Source of the DNA: JADFQT01 sp965216025
Lineage (GTDB): Bacteria; Chloroflexota; Dehalococcoidia; Lucifugimonadales; UBA3495
Reading direction: 5' to 3'
NCBI GenBank assembly: GCA_965216025.1
Contig: CBDCEX010000014.1
Location: 62,001 to 126,000, forward strand
Length of the DNA: 64,000 nt
Below are positions 54,865 through 63,368 of this stretch, one piece after another. Numbering within the stretch: position 1 is the first letter of the stretch; each line of letters opens with the position of its first letter. The notes under the pieces were generated by a model. That model was not told where the DNA came from and did no database searches. It worked only from the letters and a program-made list of their open reading frames with translations. The position numbers and the translations under genes were made by a program.

Positions 54865-56661
54865 CTACTTGCTGAAATGCATCGTGTTGCCCCGCAGCCT
54901 GGGCGCATAGTAGGGTTCCCACTCCATGTCTTTGCTGAGGCCGTAGACGTAAGATACCTCAAAGAAGGGTATGAAGAACACCTGCTCGTAGGCAAAGTCA
55001 GCGATGTCGATCATTGCCTGGGTTCGCTCCGCTCCTTCTGGGATAGCGTTGGCTGCGTTCTTTATTTCCTCGAACTCCGGAATACATACCCGGCTGCTTC
55101 GGCTAAAGCAGCTCAATCGGGATTGGTTGAACCGCTGCATGTCCAGGATTTCATTGGATGTGGCTATCTCATAAGCATGGTAGGAGGCGTAGTAGGCCCC
55201 GGGCGGGTCCCGCTGGGCGCAATCCATTGCTTCCTTGTAGCCCGGCTCAGAGGTGAATTTGCCGCATCCGGAACTCTGAACCTCCCGAGCCTTGGCCAGG
55301 TCTCCCCAGGCGTTCAGCTTAGAGTTAACCCCTACTTCCCTCCAGTAGTTGATAGTCGCTTCCAATATCTCCAGACCTCGTATGTTGGAGCCAGGACGGG
55401 TGTTAATGTTAATTTGGTTGTCCGGATCATAGCCAGCCTCCGCCAGCAGCTGGCGAGCCAGCTCGGGATCGTACTCCCTGGGTTTGGAATTTTCAGGGGT
55501 TATCCCCACGGTTCCCATCATCGAAACCGCCGCGTGGCACTTCAATTTCCCGTCGAAGAGTGAGTCTATCAGGCTTTTACAGTCAATGGCCTGGGCCAGA
55601 GCCTGGCGCACCTTTTGCTTTTTCAGCTCCGGGTGAAACACCGTGTCCAGCACGAAAAGGTACACTTCAGCGGTCTTGCCGCTCACGGACTTGGGGACCC
55701 TTTTCTGTTCGTCGAACCCAATGTCAGCGGCCCAGTCCGCCTCGCCGGCGATAATCATGGCAGCTCGCACCGACGCTTCCTGCCGGTACACATGAGTAAA
55801 GAATTTGATGGTTGGCGCCTGAGAGTAGAAATTGTCATTGGGCAGGTAGTCCTCGTAGGCCTCAAACTTTGTGTGCACGCCACCTTTATAGTCGATGATC
55901 CTATACGGCCCGAAGCCGACGGTCAGGCGGGACCGTTCCGACTCATCAGCTGCCTGGAACCACGCCGGATCTTGAAAGTCTGTGAACAAGGCGGTACGTG
56001 GGTAGATGGGGCAGGACCGAGGGCATATCACGTTGAAGGTAAGCTCATCTACTACCTCCCCTACAACATCGGGGCCTGTCCAAGAAATGGAGGAACTGGG
56101 GTTGGAAACGACTCCGTTGTAATCGACGGCAAATTTAGCCGCCTCTGCGTTCCAGGGTGCGCCGTTGTGGAATTTTACCCCTGGGCGAAGTTTAAATTGC
56201 CATTTGTCTGGCGCAAGCTGTTTCCAGCTTTCCACCCCCGACAGGGGCACTATCTCGGTGGTTCTGTCGTCTAGCCAGGTAAGATAATCGGTAACAAAGT
56301 CCTGGCAGCCCAGGCTATGGATTTCCGCGCTGCACCCCTCGCTCCAAGCACCCACGCTGGCTGGTTCCGCTTCGGTAACTATCACGGCGTGGTCCCGGGC
56401 GCTGACTACCTTAGGCGGGGCTGCGGTGGGCCGAGGAACTGCGGTCGGTTGAGAGGCCGGAGTATCCATCGACTGGTCTGGCACGGGCGTTGCTTTCGGA
56501 ATAGCCTGCGGAGCTTGCTGCTCTGCCGCCGGAGGTGCCGCCGTGGGCTCCGCAGGCGCCGGATCCGCCGCACCACAGGCTATGCCCACCAACAGGGCCA
56601 ACGTTACCGGTACTAGAATCATTGCTCGAGGGTTGAACCACCTGGGCACAGACATAAACAC
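54865..56661 (-). CDS. ABC-transporter solute-binding lipoprotein, family 5 (peptide/nickel type)
   Basis: A 598-residue SBP_bac_5 protein. A signal peptide with lipobox (LALLVGIACGAADP) anchors it to the membrane; a Pro/Thr-rich linker follows. The mature domain has SWKQLAPDKWQFKLRPGVKF, HNGAPWNAEAAKFAVDYNGV and VGFGPYRIIDYKGGVHTKFE, plus KKQKVRQALAQAIDCKSLID, all typical of oligopeptide or dipeptide binding proteins. No permease or ATPase gene is near, so it is an orphan here. A hairpin follows the gene. A truncated duplicate sits downstream at 54333-54620. Ligand unknown. Confidence 0.92.
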   Translation of the reverse strand: MFMSVPRWFNPRAMILVPVTLALLVGIACGAADPAPAEPTAAPPAAEQQAPQAIPKATPVPDQSMDTPASQPTAVPRPTAAPPKVVSARDHAVIVTEAEPASVGAWSEGCSAEIHSLGCQDFVTDYLTWLDDRTTEIVPLSGVESWKQLAPDKWQFKLRPGVKFHNGAPWNAEAAKFAVDYNGVVSNPSSSISWTGPDVVGEVVDELTFNVICPRSCPIYPRTALFTDFQDPAWFQAADESERSRLTVGFGPYRIIDYKGGVHTKFEAYEDYLPNDNFYSQAPTIKFFTHVYRQEASVRAAMIIAGEADWAADIGFDEQKRVPKSVSGKTAEVYLFVLDTVFHPELKKQKVRQALAQAIDCKSLIDSLFDGKLKCHAAVSMMGTVGITPENSKPREYDPELARQLLAEAGYDPDNQININTRPGSNIRGLEILEATINYWREVGVNSKLNAWGDLAKAREVQSSGCGKFTSEPGYKEAMDCAQRDPPGAYYASYHAYEIATSNEILDMQRFNQSRLSCFSRSSRVCIPEFEEIKNAANAIPEGAERTQAMIDIADFAYEQVFFIPFFEVSYVYGLSKDMEWEPYYAPRLRGNTMHFSK

Positions 56662-57505
56662 AACTCCGAATTAGCCTTCCCTAGACAGAATTTTCTGAGC
56701 TTGACCCCAATCCTTCTTCGCGAACTGGGGACGGTTGTGAGGTGCGCCGCATACTTCATATCCCCATCGACTCCTTAAGAGCCTCGGCAAGAACCTCCAT
56801 CGACAGGTGGGCGGACCACTCCGCTTCTCACGCTCCAGCAACCGGAGGCTGCAGGTAGAATCAACCACCAACCCAATCCTCGAAGGATTGAGGAAGGCGG
56901 TCCGGAAGCTAGGGCCAATGTGACAGTTGGCAGAGGAATGGTCAATAGAGTTTTCCCGGTCGTGACGAATCACATAACAGCGCTGGTTTAGTAACATTGT
57001 GGGTACAATTTAAAACCGATACCGCATTATTTCTTCATTTCGGCTCCGCGGAAGCGTTCCAGCCATCGCAATCAAAATCAGGACCACTCAGGCACACCCC
57101 AACCGGTGGCGTTGTTGAAGGATTCACCGCGACCGCTGTGGGCAGCTTTGAAGCCCGGGGTGAGATTGCATCATTTCTTTCACGATCCGCGACTCCTGGA
57201 CCAGCGGACGATTTAGCTCCGTGAGTCATCCCAAGGATATTTACCAAATAAACGGTCCTTAATTTGGTGGCTGGATTTGCTTGAGGAACAGATATAGGGT
57301 AGCCGCTGATATGGCTACCCCGTTTTTTACTCGGTGTAGTCGATAGAGGAGTTGGTTAGATGGCGCTCCAAAACGGGCTGTCTGCGCGGGCTAGCTGGGG
57401 GAGTGACGGGTCTATTGGCTCCAGAAGGACTCGTGTATTGGCTACCCTGCGGTGGTGGGTAATCCACCGCCAACAGTAATTACAGCCTGGGCAGGCCTGC
57501 TCCCT
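56662..57505. other. Leader of the solute-binding gene and non-coding stretch
   Basis: The first 190 bases (to about 56850) are the duplicated leader of the solute-binding gene and match 54621-54800. The rest holds no clear gene; short frames at 56997-57247 on both strands look unlike protein. A strong intrinsic terminator lies at 57297-57328 with no plus-strand gene upstream, so a small transcript or a lost gene is possible. Confidence 0.5.
57297..57328 (+). terminator. Orphan intrinsic terminator
   Basis: GGGTAGCC (57297-57304) pairs with GGCTACCC (57313-57320) around an 8-base loop, followed by CG and six Ts. It is the clearest Rho-independent terminator in the window and reads rightward, yet no intact plus-strand gene lies before it for over 2 kb. 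Confidence 0.75.
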
Positions 57506-58453
57506 TCAACCAGCCATAGGAGCCGCCTCAGAGGCTAGGGAGTTCGTTGAAGACCCAGGCTGCACGTCGATGAAAACAAGCTTGCGGTTAAAGCGGCTAC
57601 CACAAGAAATGCAGAAGCGATCACGACTCGCTATATGGCTACGGCATTGGGCACAGACCATAAAGGCGCCCGACTTAGCCGAGGCCAGCGACCGCCCGCA
57701 GGCGGTGCAAAATGCGCTGCCAAACCCGCTTAGCTGGGTGCAGTTGGTGCAGGTGATCCCGACGGCCGCCACTTTACCCCGGTATGGCGATTGTCTTTGG
57801 GCCAAGCGCAGAATAAGAAAGAATAGAAGGCCCAAAGCCAGGTAGAGCACCAGGGCCCAGGGGTTGTACGAAGGGTCCGCAAGCAAGAGGTAATCGAAGA
57901 GGCCGTGTAAGGTCATGGCCGTAATCAGGGCGAGCCCAGGAACCTGTGGCCCCAGTCTTCCCAGTTTATGTGCTCCCAGGGCATACCCAAATGTCATGGA
58001 GAAAAGCACGTGAGCCAATGTCGAGATCGGGCCTCTGACCAGAATCACTTCGGCACCGAAGCTAAACATATAGCCGACATTCTCAATGGAAGCGAAGCCT
58101 AAGGCGGCCGCGGCGGAGAAGATTATTCAGTCGAGAGGCTGACGAAAGTAGGGCGATTTAAAGACGGGTTTTTTAATGACCAGGTACTTAGCCAGTTCCT
58201 CGGCGAATCCGGCTACGATGAAAGAGATGTAGGCCGCCTCTGCTAACCCTTCTTTGATGTCTGTGCTCAAATGAAATACATACTCCAGAACGGCTTCCAC
58301 TATGACCACAGGCACGGAAACGGCGATGCCCCACAAGAAGGTCCGCACCACCAAATGGACGGGGGCAGGAATGTATCGATCGCGCTGGTAGATAAGCCAA
58401 AGCCAGAAAATTCCCGGTGCAAAACCAAGCATGATTAACCCAAGTGAGTTCAC
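57506..58453 (-). pseudogene. PrsW-like membrane protease with C-terminal zinc ribbons, nonsense codon
   Basis: One frame from 58453 to 57506 encodes a multi-helix protein with the PrsW motifs FAEELAKYLVI (EExxK), ASIENVGYMFSFG (ExxxY) and HGLFDYLLL (HxxxD). It then has two zinc ribbons, CTNCTQLSGFGSAFCTACG and CAQCRSHIASRDRFCISCG. The frame is stopped once by TGA at 58127-58129, between RQPLD and IIFSAAAALGF. PrsW relatives usually have Gly there, so GGA to TGA is likely. Fusion of PrsW to zinc ribbons is unusual. PrsW-type proteins are glutamic-type intramembrane proteases that cut anti-sigma factors. The adjacent minus-strand gene also combines zinc ribbons with a membrane domain. Confidence 0.78.
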
Positions 58454-58732
58454 AGACTGCTCAGCTTCGGAGGTTTACAACTTGAGTATTGCAGACCAAA
58501 TCATGCCAGCCGCGCTTCTGGGAACTAAGAGCAATGGCGATGAACCCTAGCCCAAGTGGGATCGCGGGTATCAGATACGCCCAATACCGGGCGAAGCTCC
58601 GCTGAAAGGATAGGCGAGAGCCGTCTGCCCTTGTCACCTTTAGGCCCATGATAGCTTTGCCGACGGTCTGTCCCCATTGCCCGATGGCAAATGTGTAGTA
58701 CGCTGCTCCCGCAAACATTGTGGTTAAGGTAC

Positions 58733-60017
58733 TGTCACGAAATAACTTGTTCTTTACTACATGCTCAGCTATACTTAATGGGTGATAGTTGAAGGAGCGA
58801 TTCAAGCTCGTTACCAAGCGATTGCCCCCGTTGTGGACGAGCGGGTGCGGCGGCTGGTGCTTGCCGCTGAGGCGTCGGCGGCCGGGCGTGGTGGCCAGGC
58901 AGCGGTTGCAAGGGCCACCGGAGCTTCTCGCGGGACGATTCGCCGCGGCATACGGGAGTTGGGCCAGCCGGCCGTAGGGGCCGCGAAGGGCCGCATCCGC
59001 CATCCTGGAGGCGGCCGGAAGCGCACCGTCGAGCATGACCCGAGCTTGCGCGAGGACTTGGACCGGCTGGTGGAGCCGACCAGCCGTGGGGATCCCGAGT
59101 CCCCGCTGCGCTGGACCTGCAAGAGCGTGCGTCAACTGGCGGTGGCATTGAAGCGCCAAGGGCACCAAGTCAGCCATCGCATGGTCGCCGAACTGCTCCA
59201 CGACATGGGCTATAGCTTGCAAGCCAATCGCAAGACCCTGGCGGGGACGGAACACCCGGACCGCAACGCCCAGTTTGAGCACTTGGACCGGGCGGTGCAA
59301 CTGCAACTCTCCCTGGGAGAGCCGGTGATCTCCGTGGACACGAAGAAGAAGGAACTGGTGGGGCCCTTCAAGAACGGTGGGCGGGAGTTGCGTCCCAAGG
59401 GAGCGCCGGAGCAAGTGCTGGTGCATGACTTCCTGATTCCGGATCTGGGCCGGGTCAGTCCTTATGGGGTGTACGATATCGCCCAGAACGAGGCCTGGGT
59501 CAGTGTGGGGACGGACCACGATACGGCTGCTTTTGCCGTCGAGAGCATCCGGCGTTGGTGGCGCGGCATGGGGCAGGCGCTCTACCCGAGCGCCACTCGG
59601 CTGCTGATAACGGCCGACGCGGGCGGCAGCAATGGGTATCGGCTCCGCTTGTGGAAGCTGGAGTTGCAGAAATTGGCGGATGAGACGGGCCTTGAAATCG
59701 ACGTGTGCCACCTCCCACCAGGGACCAGCAAGTGGAACAAGATCGAACACCGCTTGTTCTCCGCGATCAGTCAGAACTGGCGCGGAAAGCCGCTGGTGAG
59801 CCAAGAGGTGGTGGTGAACTTGATCGGGGCGACCACGACCCGGACGGGGCTGCGGGTTCAGAGCCAACTGGACACCAACCGATACCCGGCCGGGCGCACC
59901 GTATCGGACGACGAACTCGAAGCCATCTATTTGCGTAGAGACTCTTTCCATGGTGAATGGAATTATTCGCTGCTACCCCGCGTTGCGCTGCTCAATTGAA
60001 CTAATTATTTCGTGACA
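58733..60017 (+). mobile_element. ISAzo13-family element
   Basis: Inverted ends tgtcacgaaataa (58733-58745) and ttatttcgtgaca (60005-60017) enclose 1285 bp with one intact transposase. It interrupts the zinc-ribbon RDD gene. A target duplication of only a couple of bases, if any, is readable. Confidence 0.9.
58782..59999 (+). CDS. ISAzo13-family transposase
   Basis: An intact 405-residue protein. A helix-turn-helix lies near residue 45 (GGQAAVARATGASRGTIRRG). Catalytic acidic residues are visible in EPVISVDTKKKELVGPFKNG, LLITADAGGSNGYRLRLW and DVCHLPPGTSKWNKIEHRLF, the last with the family's Glu. Length matches ISAzo13 enzymes. High GC and the clean ends point to recent arrival. The C-terminal SLLPR...LN ends just inside the right inverted repeat. 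Confidence 0.95.
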   Translation: MIVEGAIQARYQAIAPVVDERVRRLVLAAEASAAGRGGQAAVARATGASRGTIRRGIRELGQPAVGAAKGRIRHPGGGRKRTVEHDPSLREDLDRLVEPTSRGDPESPLRWTCKSVRQLAVALKRQGHQVSHRMVAELLHDMGYSLQANRKTLAGTEHPDRNAQFEHLDRAVQLQLSLGEPVISVDTKKKELVGPFKNGGRELRPKGAPEQVLVHDFLIPDLGRVSPYGVYDIAQNEAWVSVGTDHDTAAFAVESIRRWWRGMGQALYPSATRLLITADAGGSNGYRLRLWKLELQKLADETGLEIDVCHLPPGTSKWNKIEHRLFSAISQNWRGKPLVSQEVVVNLIGATTTRTGLRVQSQLDTNRYPAGRTVSDDELEAIYLRRDSFHGEWNYSLLPRVALLN

Positions 60018-60592
60018 ATCCCTAACGGGATTTCCCGGCCTGTTGACGCGCCGACCAGCTGTTTAACAGATTCATTCGGGTCCATGCCAATGAAGATATT
60101 CATCAATAGGATAGCAGCCAGGGAAATGATTGCCTCATCCATTAGGTAGGCCGCCACCCGGATCCAGAAACCCGCTGGGTTGCCCGCCATGCTTGGGTAA
60201 GTGGCCTCAGGAAGGTTCAAGCCGCAGCGGTAGCAGTAGGTTGCCTCCGCCTGGTTGACGGTGCGGCAGCCGACGCACAGTTTCTTCAAATCGGGAGGGG
60301 ACGGCTGTGCGGTGGGCTCGGCAGCCGGGTCGGGGTCGAAAGCGTGACCACAACTGGTGCAAAAGCGGTCACCGATGCCTTTGCTGCCATGACAGACTGG
60401 GCAGGTCTGGGTCATTGGACGTCCTTGGCCGACGGCACTAGCAGAAAGCGGCTGGCTTTTGAGCCATGCCAGGGTTTTATCCACCACCTGCCGCGATGCC
60501 ATGATGTGTAACTGGGTCGCTGTCCTCTCCTCCAGGGTCGCGATCGCCGTAATACCCCAGGTATGGTGGTGCTCCATCTATGTGTGAATCTA

Positions 60593-60942
60593 CTACGCAA
60601 CTCTGTAACAATCAACTTGACTGGCGTATCGACTTGGGAGGCTAATTCGTTCAGAGATAGCATCCAGCAGCCTAAGACGCGAGGACAGGTCTCTGGCCAG
60701 ATTTTGTTTGCAGTTCTCGATCTTATCCCAAAGGTGGTATTCAGCAAAATGTTGACGTAAGTAGGGCCACTCCGCCTCGATTCCGCATTTAGCGTGACCG
60801 CCAATCTCCCATCTGCTTGTCGCCTAACCCGCCCTTTCGGTATTGGCCAATCGGCGACGTCGGGCCGGGACCACCAGGTGGCTAGGGCACGGTCGTGTAA
60901 GGCCAGGGGTTCCAACCCATCCCGAAGTTCCAGAGCTGACAT
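60593..60942 (-). pseudogene. Unrecognised protein, frameshifted
   Basis: From ATG 60942 the first frame encodes MSALELRDGLEPLALHDRAL, ATWWSRPDVADWPIPKGRVR and RQADGRLAVTLNAE. The next bases continue better in another frame as AEWPYLRQHFAEYHLWDKIE, NCKQNLARDLSSRLRLLDAI and SERISLP, stopping at 60593. Both pieces look like real protein, so a single indel near 60770-60790 splits the gene. The full product would be about 115 residues. Its ATG overlaps by one base (TAATG) the stop that the upstream small gene had before IS701 inserted, so the two were translationally coupled. Function unknown. Confidence 0.6.
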
Positions 60943-60976
60943 TAACCTTTTCCGATGTTCCTCGAGATCCAGCTAG

Positions 60977-62410
60977 TACTACAACGACGAGTTGTCTGGT
61001 AGGATGGCTGGCAGATGATGTTGGGTGGTTTGAGTGATGGATGCGGCGAGCTTCGAGCGGGTCTACGACAGCCTTCAGGAATTCCACGCCTTCTTTGCGG
61101 CCTCCTTCGGCCGCAAGCAGTGGCGGGATCACAGCGGGAATTACCTTCAGGCGCTGCTGGTGCAGGACCAGGAGCGGCGCAACGCCGAGAATCTCTCGGA
61201 ATCGGTGGGCATCTTGCAGCGCTTTCTCACCGAGGCCCGGTGGTCCGATGAGACAGTCATAGGGCGGTTGCAGGAATACTTGGCCCCCAGGCTGGGACAC
61301 CCGGAGGCGGTGTGGGTGTTCGATGGCAGCGACTTCCCCAAGCAGGGCAGGAAATCGGCGGGAGTGGCCCGGCAGTACTGCGGCAGGCTGGGCAAGGTGG
61401 CCAACTGCCAGGGTGGGATGTTCCTGGCCTACGTCAGCCCGCTGGGCCGGGCGTTGGTGGACAAGCGGCTGTATCTGCCCAAGAGTTGGACCTCCGACCA
61501 GGACCGGTGTGCTGCGGCGGGTGTGCCGGAGGACCGGCGGAACTACCGGTCAAAGACGGAGTTGGCCCTGGAGATGCTGGAGCGGGTCCTGGAGTTGGGC
61601 TACCTCAGGGCCGAGTGGGTTGCCGGAGACGACGCCTTCGGGATGTCGCCGACCTTCCGGGAGGGACTGGCGGCCCTGGGGATGCGCTACGTGCTGGACG
61701 TTCCGGGCGGCACTACGGTCTGGCCCTTGGACCCGGCTTGGACCAGTCCGGAATATCCGGGGTTCGGCCGAAAGTCAAACCCAAGCTGCGGCCTGGGCAG
61801 CGGCGGACCATGGAGCAGCGCGGTGATGAACTGCCGGATGAGGCTTGGCGGGAGATAACGGTGGCCCAGGGAAGCCAGGGGCCGCGCACCTACCGGTTCA
61901 GTGCCCAGCGGGTGCGGGCCACCAGGAGGCGCAAGCCCGAGGAACTGTGGGCCGTCTGGCGCCGGAACCTGGACGGCAGCGAGCCCCGCTACTACCTGTC
62001 CAACGCTCCCGAGGGCACAACCTTGGAGACTCTGGCCTACGTGGGTGGGTCCAGGTGGCGGATTGAAACGGAGTTCGAGACTGAGAAGGGTGACGTGGGG
62101 CTGGACGAATACGAGACCCGCAGCTGGGCAGGGTGGCATCACCACATAGCCATGTGCCTGCTGGGTGGGGCGTTCCTGCTGAGCCTGCAGCAGGATTGGG
62201 GGGGAAAAGATGCCCCGGATCACGAGGCCACAGGTGTACCGGGTGGTGCGGGAGATGCTGCCCCGGGAGCAGTTCGGGCCCGATCAATTGCTGTTGTGGC
62301 TGGGGATACGCAGCTACGCAACGAACGGGCTCGCCGTTCCCACGAGAGACGCCGCTCCACCCGCCGCGAAAGCAGGATGGAGCCGCCACCTTAAACCCGT
62401 CGTTGTAGTA
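60977..62410 (+). mobile_element. IS701-family element with CTAG target duplication
   Basis: Inverted ends tactacaacgacg (60977-60989) and cgtcgttgtagta ending at 62410 enclose 1434 bp. CTAG stands directly outside each end (60973-60976 and 62411-62414), the 4-bp duplication typical of IS701. The element interrupts the end of a small minus-strand gene. Confidence 0.93.
61034..62400 (+). pseudogene. IS701-family transposase with two frameshifts
   Basis: The first frame (GTG 61034, or ATG 61037) encodes DSLQEFHAFFAASFGRKQWR and VWVFDGSDFPKQGRKSAGVA (first Asp) and EWVAGDDAFGMSPTFREGL (second Asp). Near 61772 it shifts to VKPKLRPGQRRTMEQRGDEL, and later RWRIETEFETEKGDVGLDEY carries the Glu. At the G7 run near 62200 it shifts again to MPRITRPQVYRVVREMLPRE. 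Joined, the length is about 440 residues, normal for IS701. Inactive as written unless the G-run shift is an error. Confidence 0.85.
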
Positions 62411-62414
62411 CTAG

Positions 62415-62619
62415 GGGCCGGGTTCCGCTTAGTATCGCTCCCCGACTCTTTCTTTCGACGCCGGACGATGTTGCCTACAGAGGACTTATCGGTTCGGACT
62501 CCCTCAAACCTGGCTTCGGCGCGTTCTTCGATCTGACTGCATATGAGAGCGGGATCATCCTTGCTCAGGTCCAACACGAACTCTCTGACTATTTTGGGAA
62601 TACGTTCACCCTTCTTCAC
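62415..62619 (-). pseudogene. Small helical protein, 3' end displaced by IS701
   Basis: ATG 62619 starts MKKGERIPKIVREFVLDLSK, then DDPALICSQIEERAEARFEG and VRTDKSSVGNIVRRRKKESG, which looks like a short helix-turn-helix-type protein but is not recognised. After the IS701 insertion the frame runs into the element. If the element and one CTAG are removed, the frame ends NPAPSWISRNIGKG with a TAA that overlaps the ATG of the next gene (60942). Original size would be about 80 residues. Confidence 0.6.
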
Positions 62620-63368
62620 TGGCGAACCTCGTGGAAACTGGGCAGATTATCCCTGTTCTACACCGCCAATTGATCGTGGAAACTACACCATACTCGCTCG
62701 GACGCCCACAATTACTGGAAGAAGTCGGCCGGATGGGGGTCAACAACGAGCGCCGGTGGTGTACAGGAAGCACGGTCCGAAGGCCATCAGACAGGCGGAG
62801 GTTCGATGCCTACCCCAGCGCTCCAAATAAAATCCTGGGGTGCCGGGGACCTGGATGTGAAGCCAATACCGCCAAGAGCAGCCAGGCAAATGTGTGAAGC
62901 TAATCACTACCTGGGCACCTACCCCGGCCACCACACAGCCAGTTGCACAGGATGGTAGAACTGTACGACTCTTGTTCAATTCCATCGCAACAGACCGTGG
63001 GGAGGGATAAGCCTTGATAACGCGACTGTAGGGTGGTATCCCAATTAATTGACCGATGGAGTTGTTTTACGCAGGAAAGTAAAAATGACTGATTATCGGC
63101 GTCCAGGAAGGAGAAATTTAGATGCCGAACACTGTCAGGGCCATGATAATCGTCCACGGCATGGGTTCCCAGGGGCGCAACTCCTCCCTATTAGGTACGG
63201 TTCGCCCTATCCCACATTTCCCATATGTCTAAAAAGCTTTCCCAGTAATTCGTCGATGGTCTTTCAACCATTGTCTAATTATGGGCCCTTTTTGCGTGTT
63301 CCCAGCTATAATAACTCCATGATATGTCACTTTGCAGTAAGATGCCGTAAGCATCATGGAGGCACCTG
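62620..63368. other. Intergenic region with a possible gene remnant
   Basis: About 750 bases. At about 62840-62950 on the plus strand one frame gives DVKPIPPRAARQMCEANHYL and GTYPGHHTASCTGW before a TAG. This resembles the beginning of small phage- or transposon-linked acetyltransferase-like proteins, but the rest is lost. The remainder to 63368 holds nothing recognisable and is likely the terminal region of the next IS element. Confidence 0.35.

Larger units (their letters stand above)
58461..60415 (-). pseudogene. Zinc-ribbon RDD-family membrane protein split by ISAzo13
   Basis: The 5' part from ATG 60415 (MTQTCPVCHGSKGIGDRFCT; frame open to 60577) has two zinc ribbons (CPVCHGSKGIGDRFCTSCG and CVGCRTVNQAEATYCYRCG) and the first RDD helix (GFWIRVAAYLMDEAIISLAA). 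The 3' part (58732 to 58461) has FAGAAYYTFAIGQWGQTVGK, AIMGLKVTRADGSRLSFQRS and FARYWAYLIPAIPLGLGFIA, the rest of the RDD domain. The ISAzo13 element lies between them. RDD proteins are small membrane proteins, some linked to transport or stress. It precedes the PrsW-like gene in transcription and both carry zinc ribbons. The insertion inactivates it. Confidence 0.85.

Noticed and set aside
56997..57247. Short ORFs on both strands before the orphan terminator
   Set aside because: Neither has a ribosome site, a recognisable motif or convincing composition, so they are not called as genes.
58127..58129. TGA in the PrsW-like gene as a recoded codon (Sec or Gly)
   Set aside because: The expected residue is Gly, not Cys, there is no well-placed hairpin after it, and TGA serves as a normal stop in many genes of this window. 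A GGA to TGA mutation is simpler.
58461..59951. A 496-codon minus-strand ORF
   Set aside because: Only its last about 90 codons are real (RDD domain); the rest is antisense to the ISAzo13 transposase.
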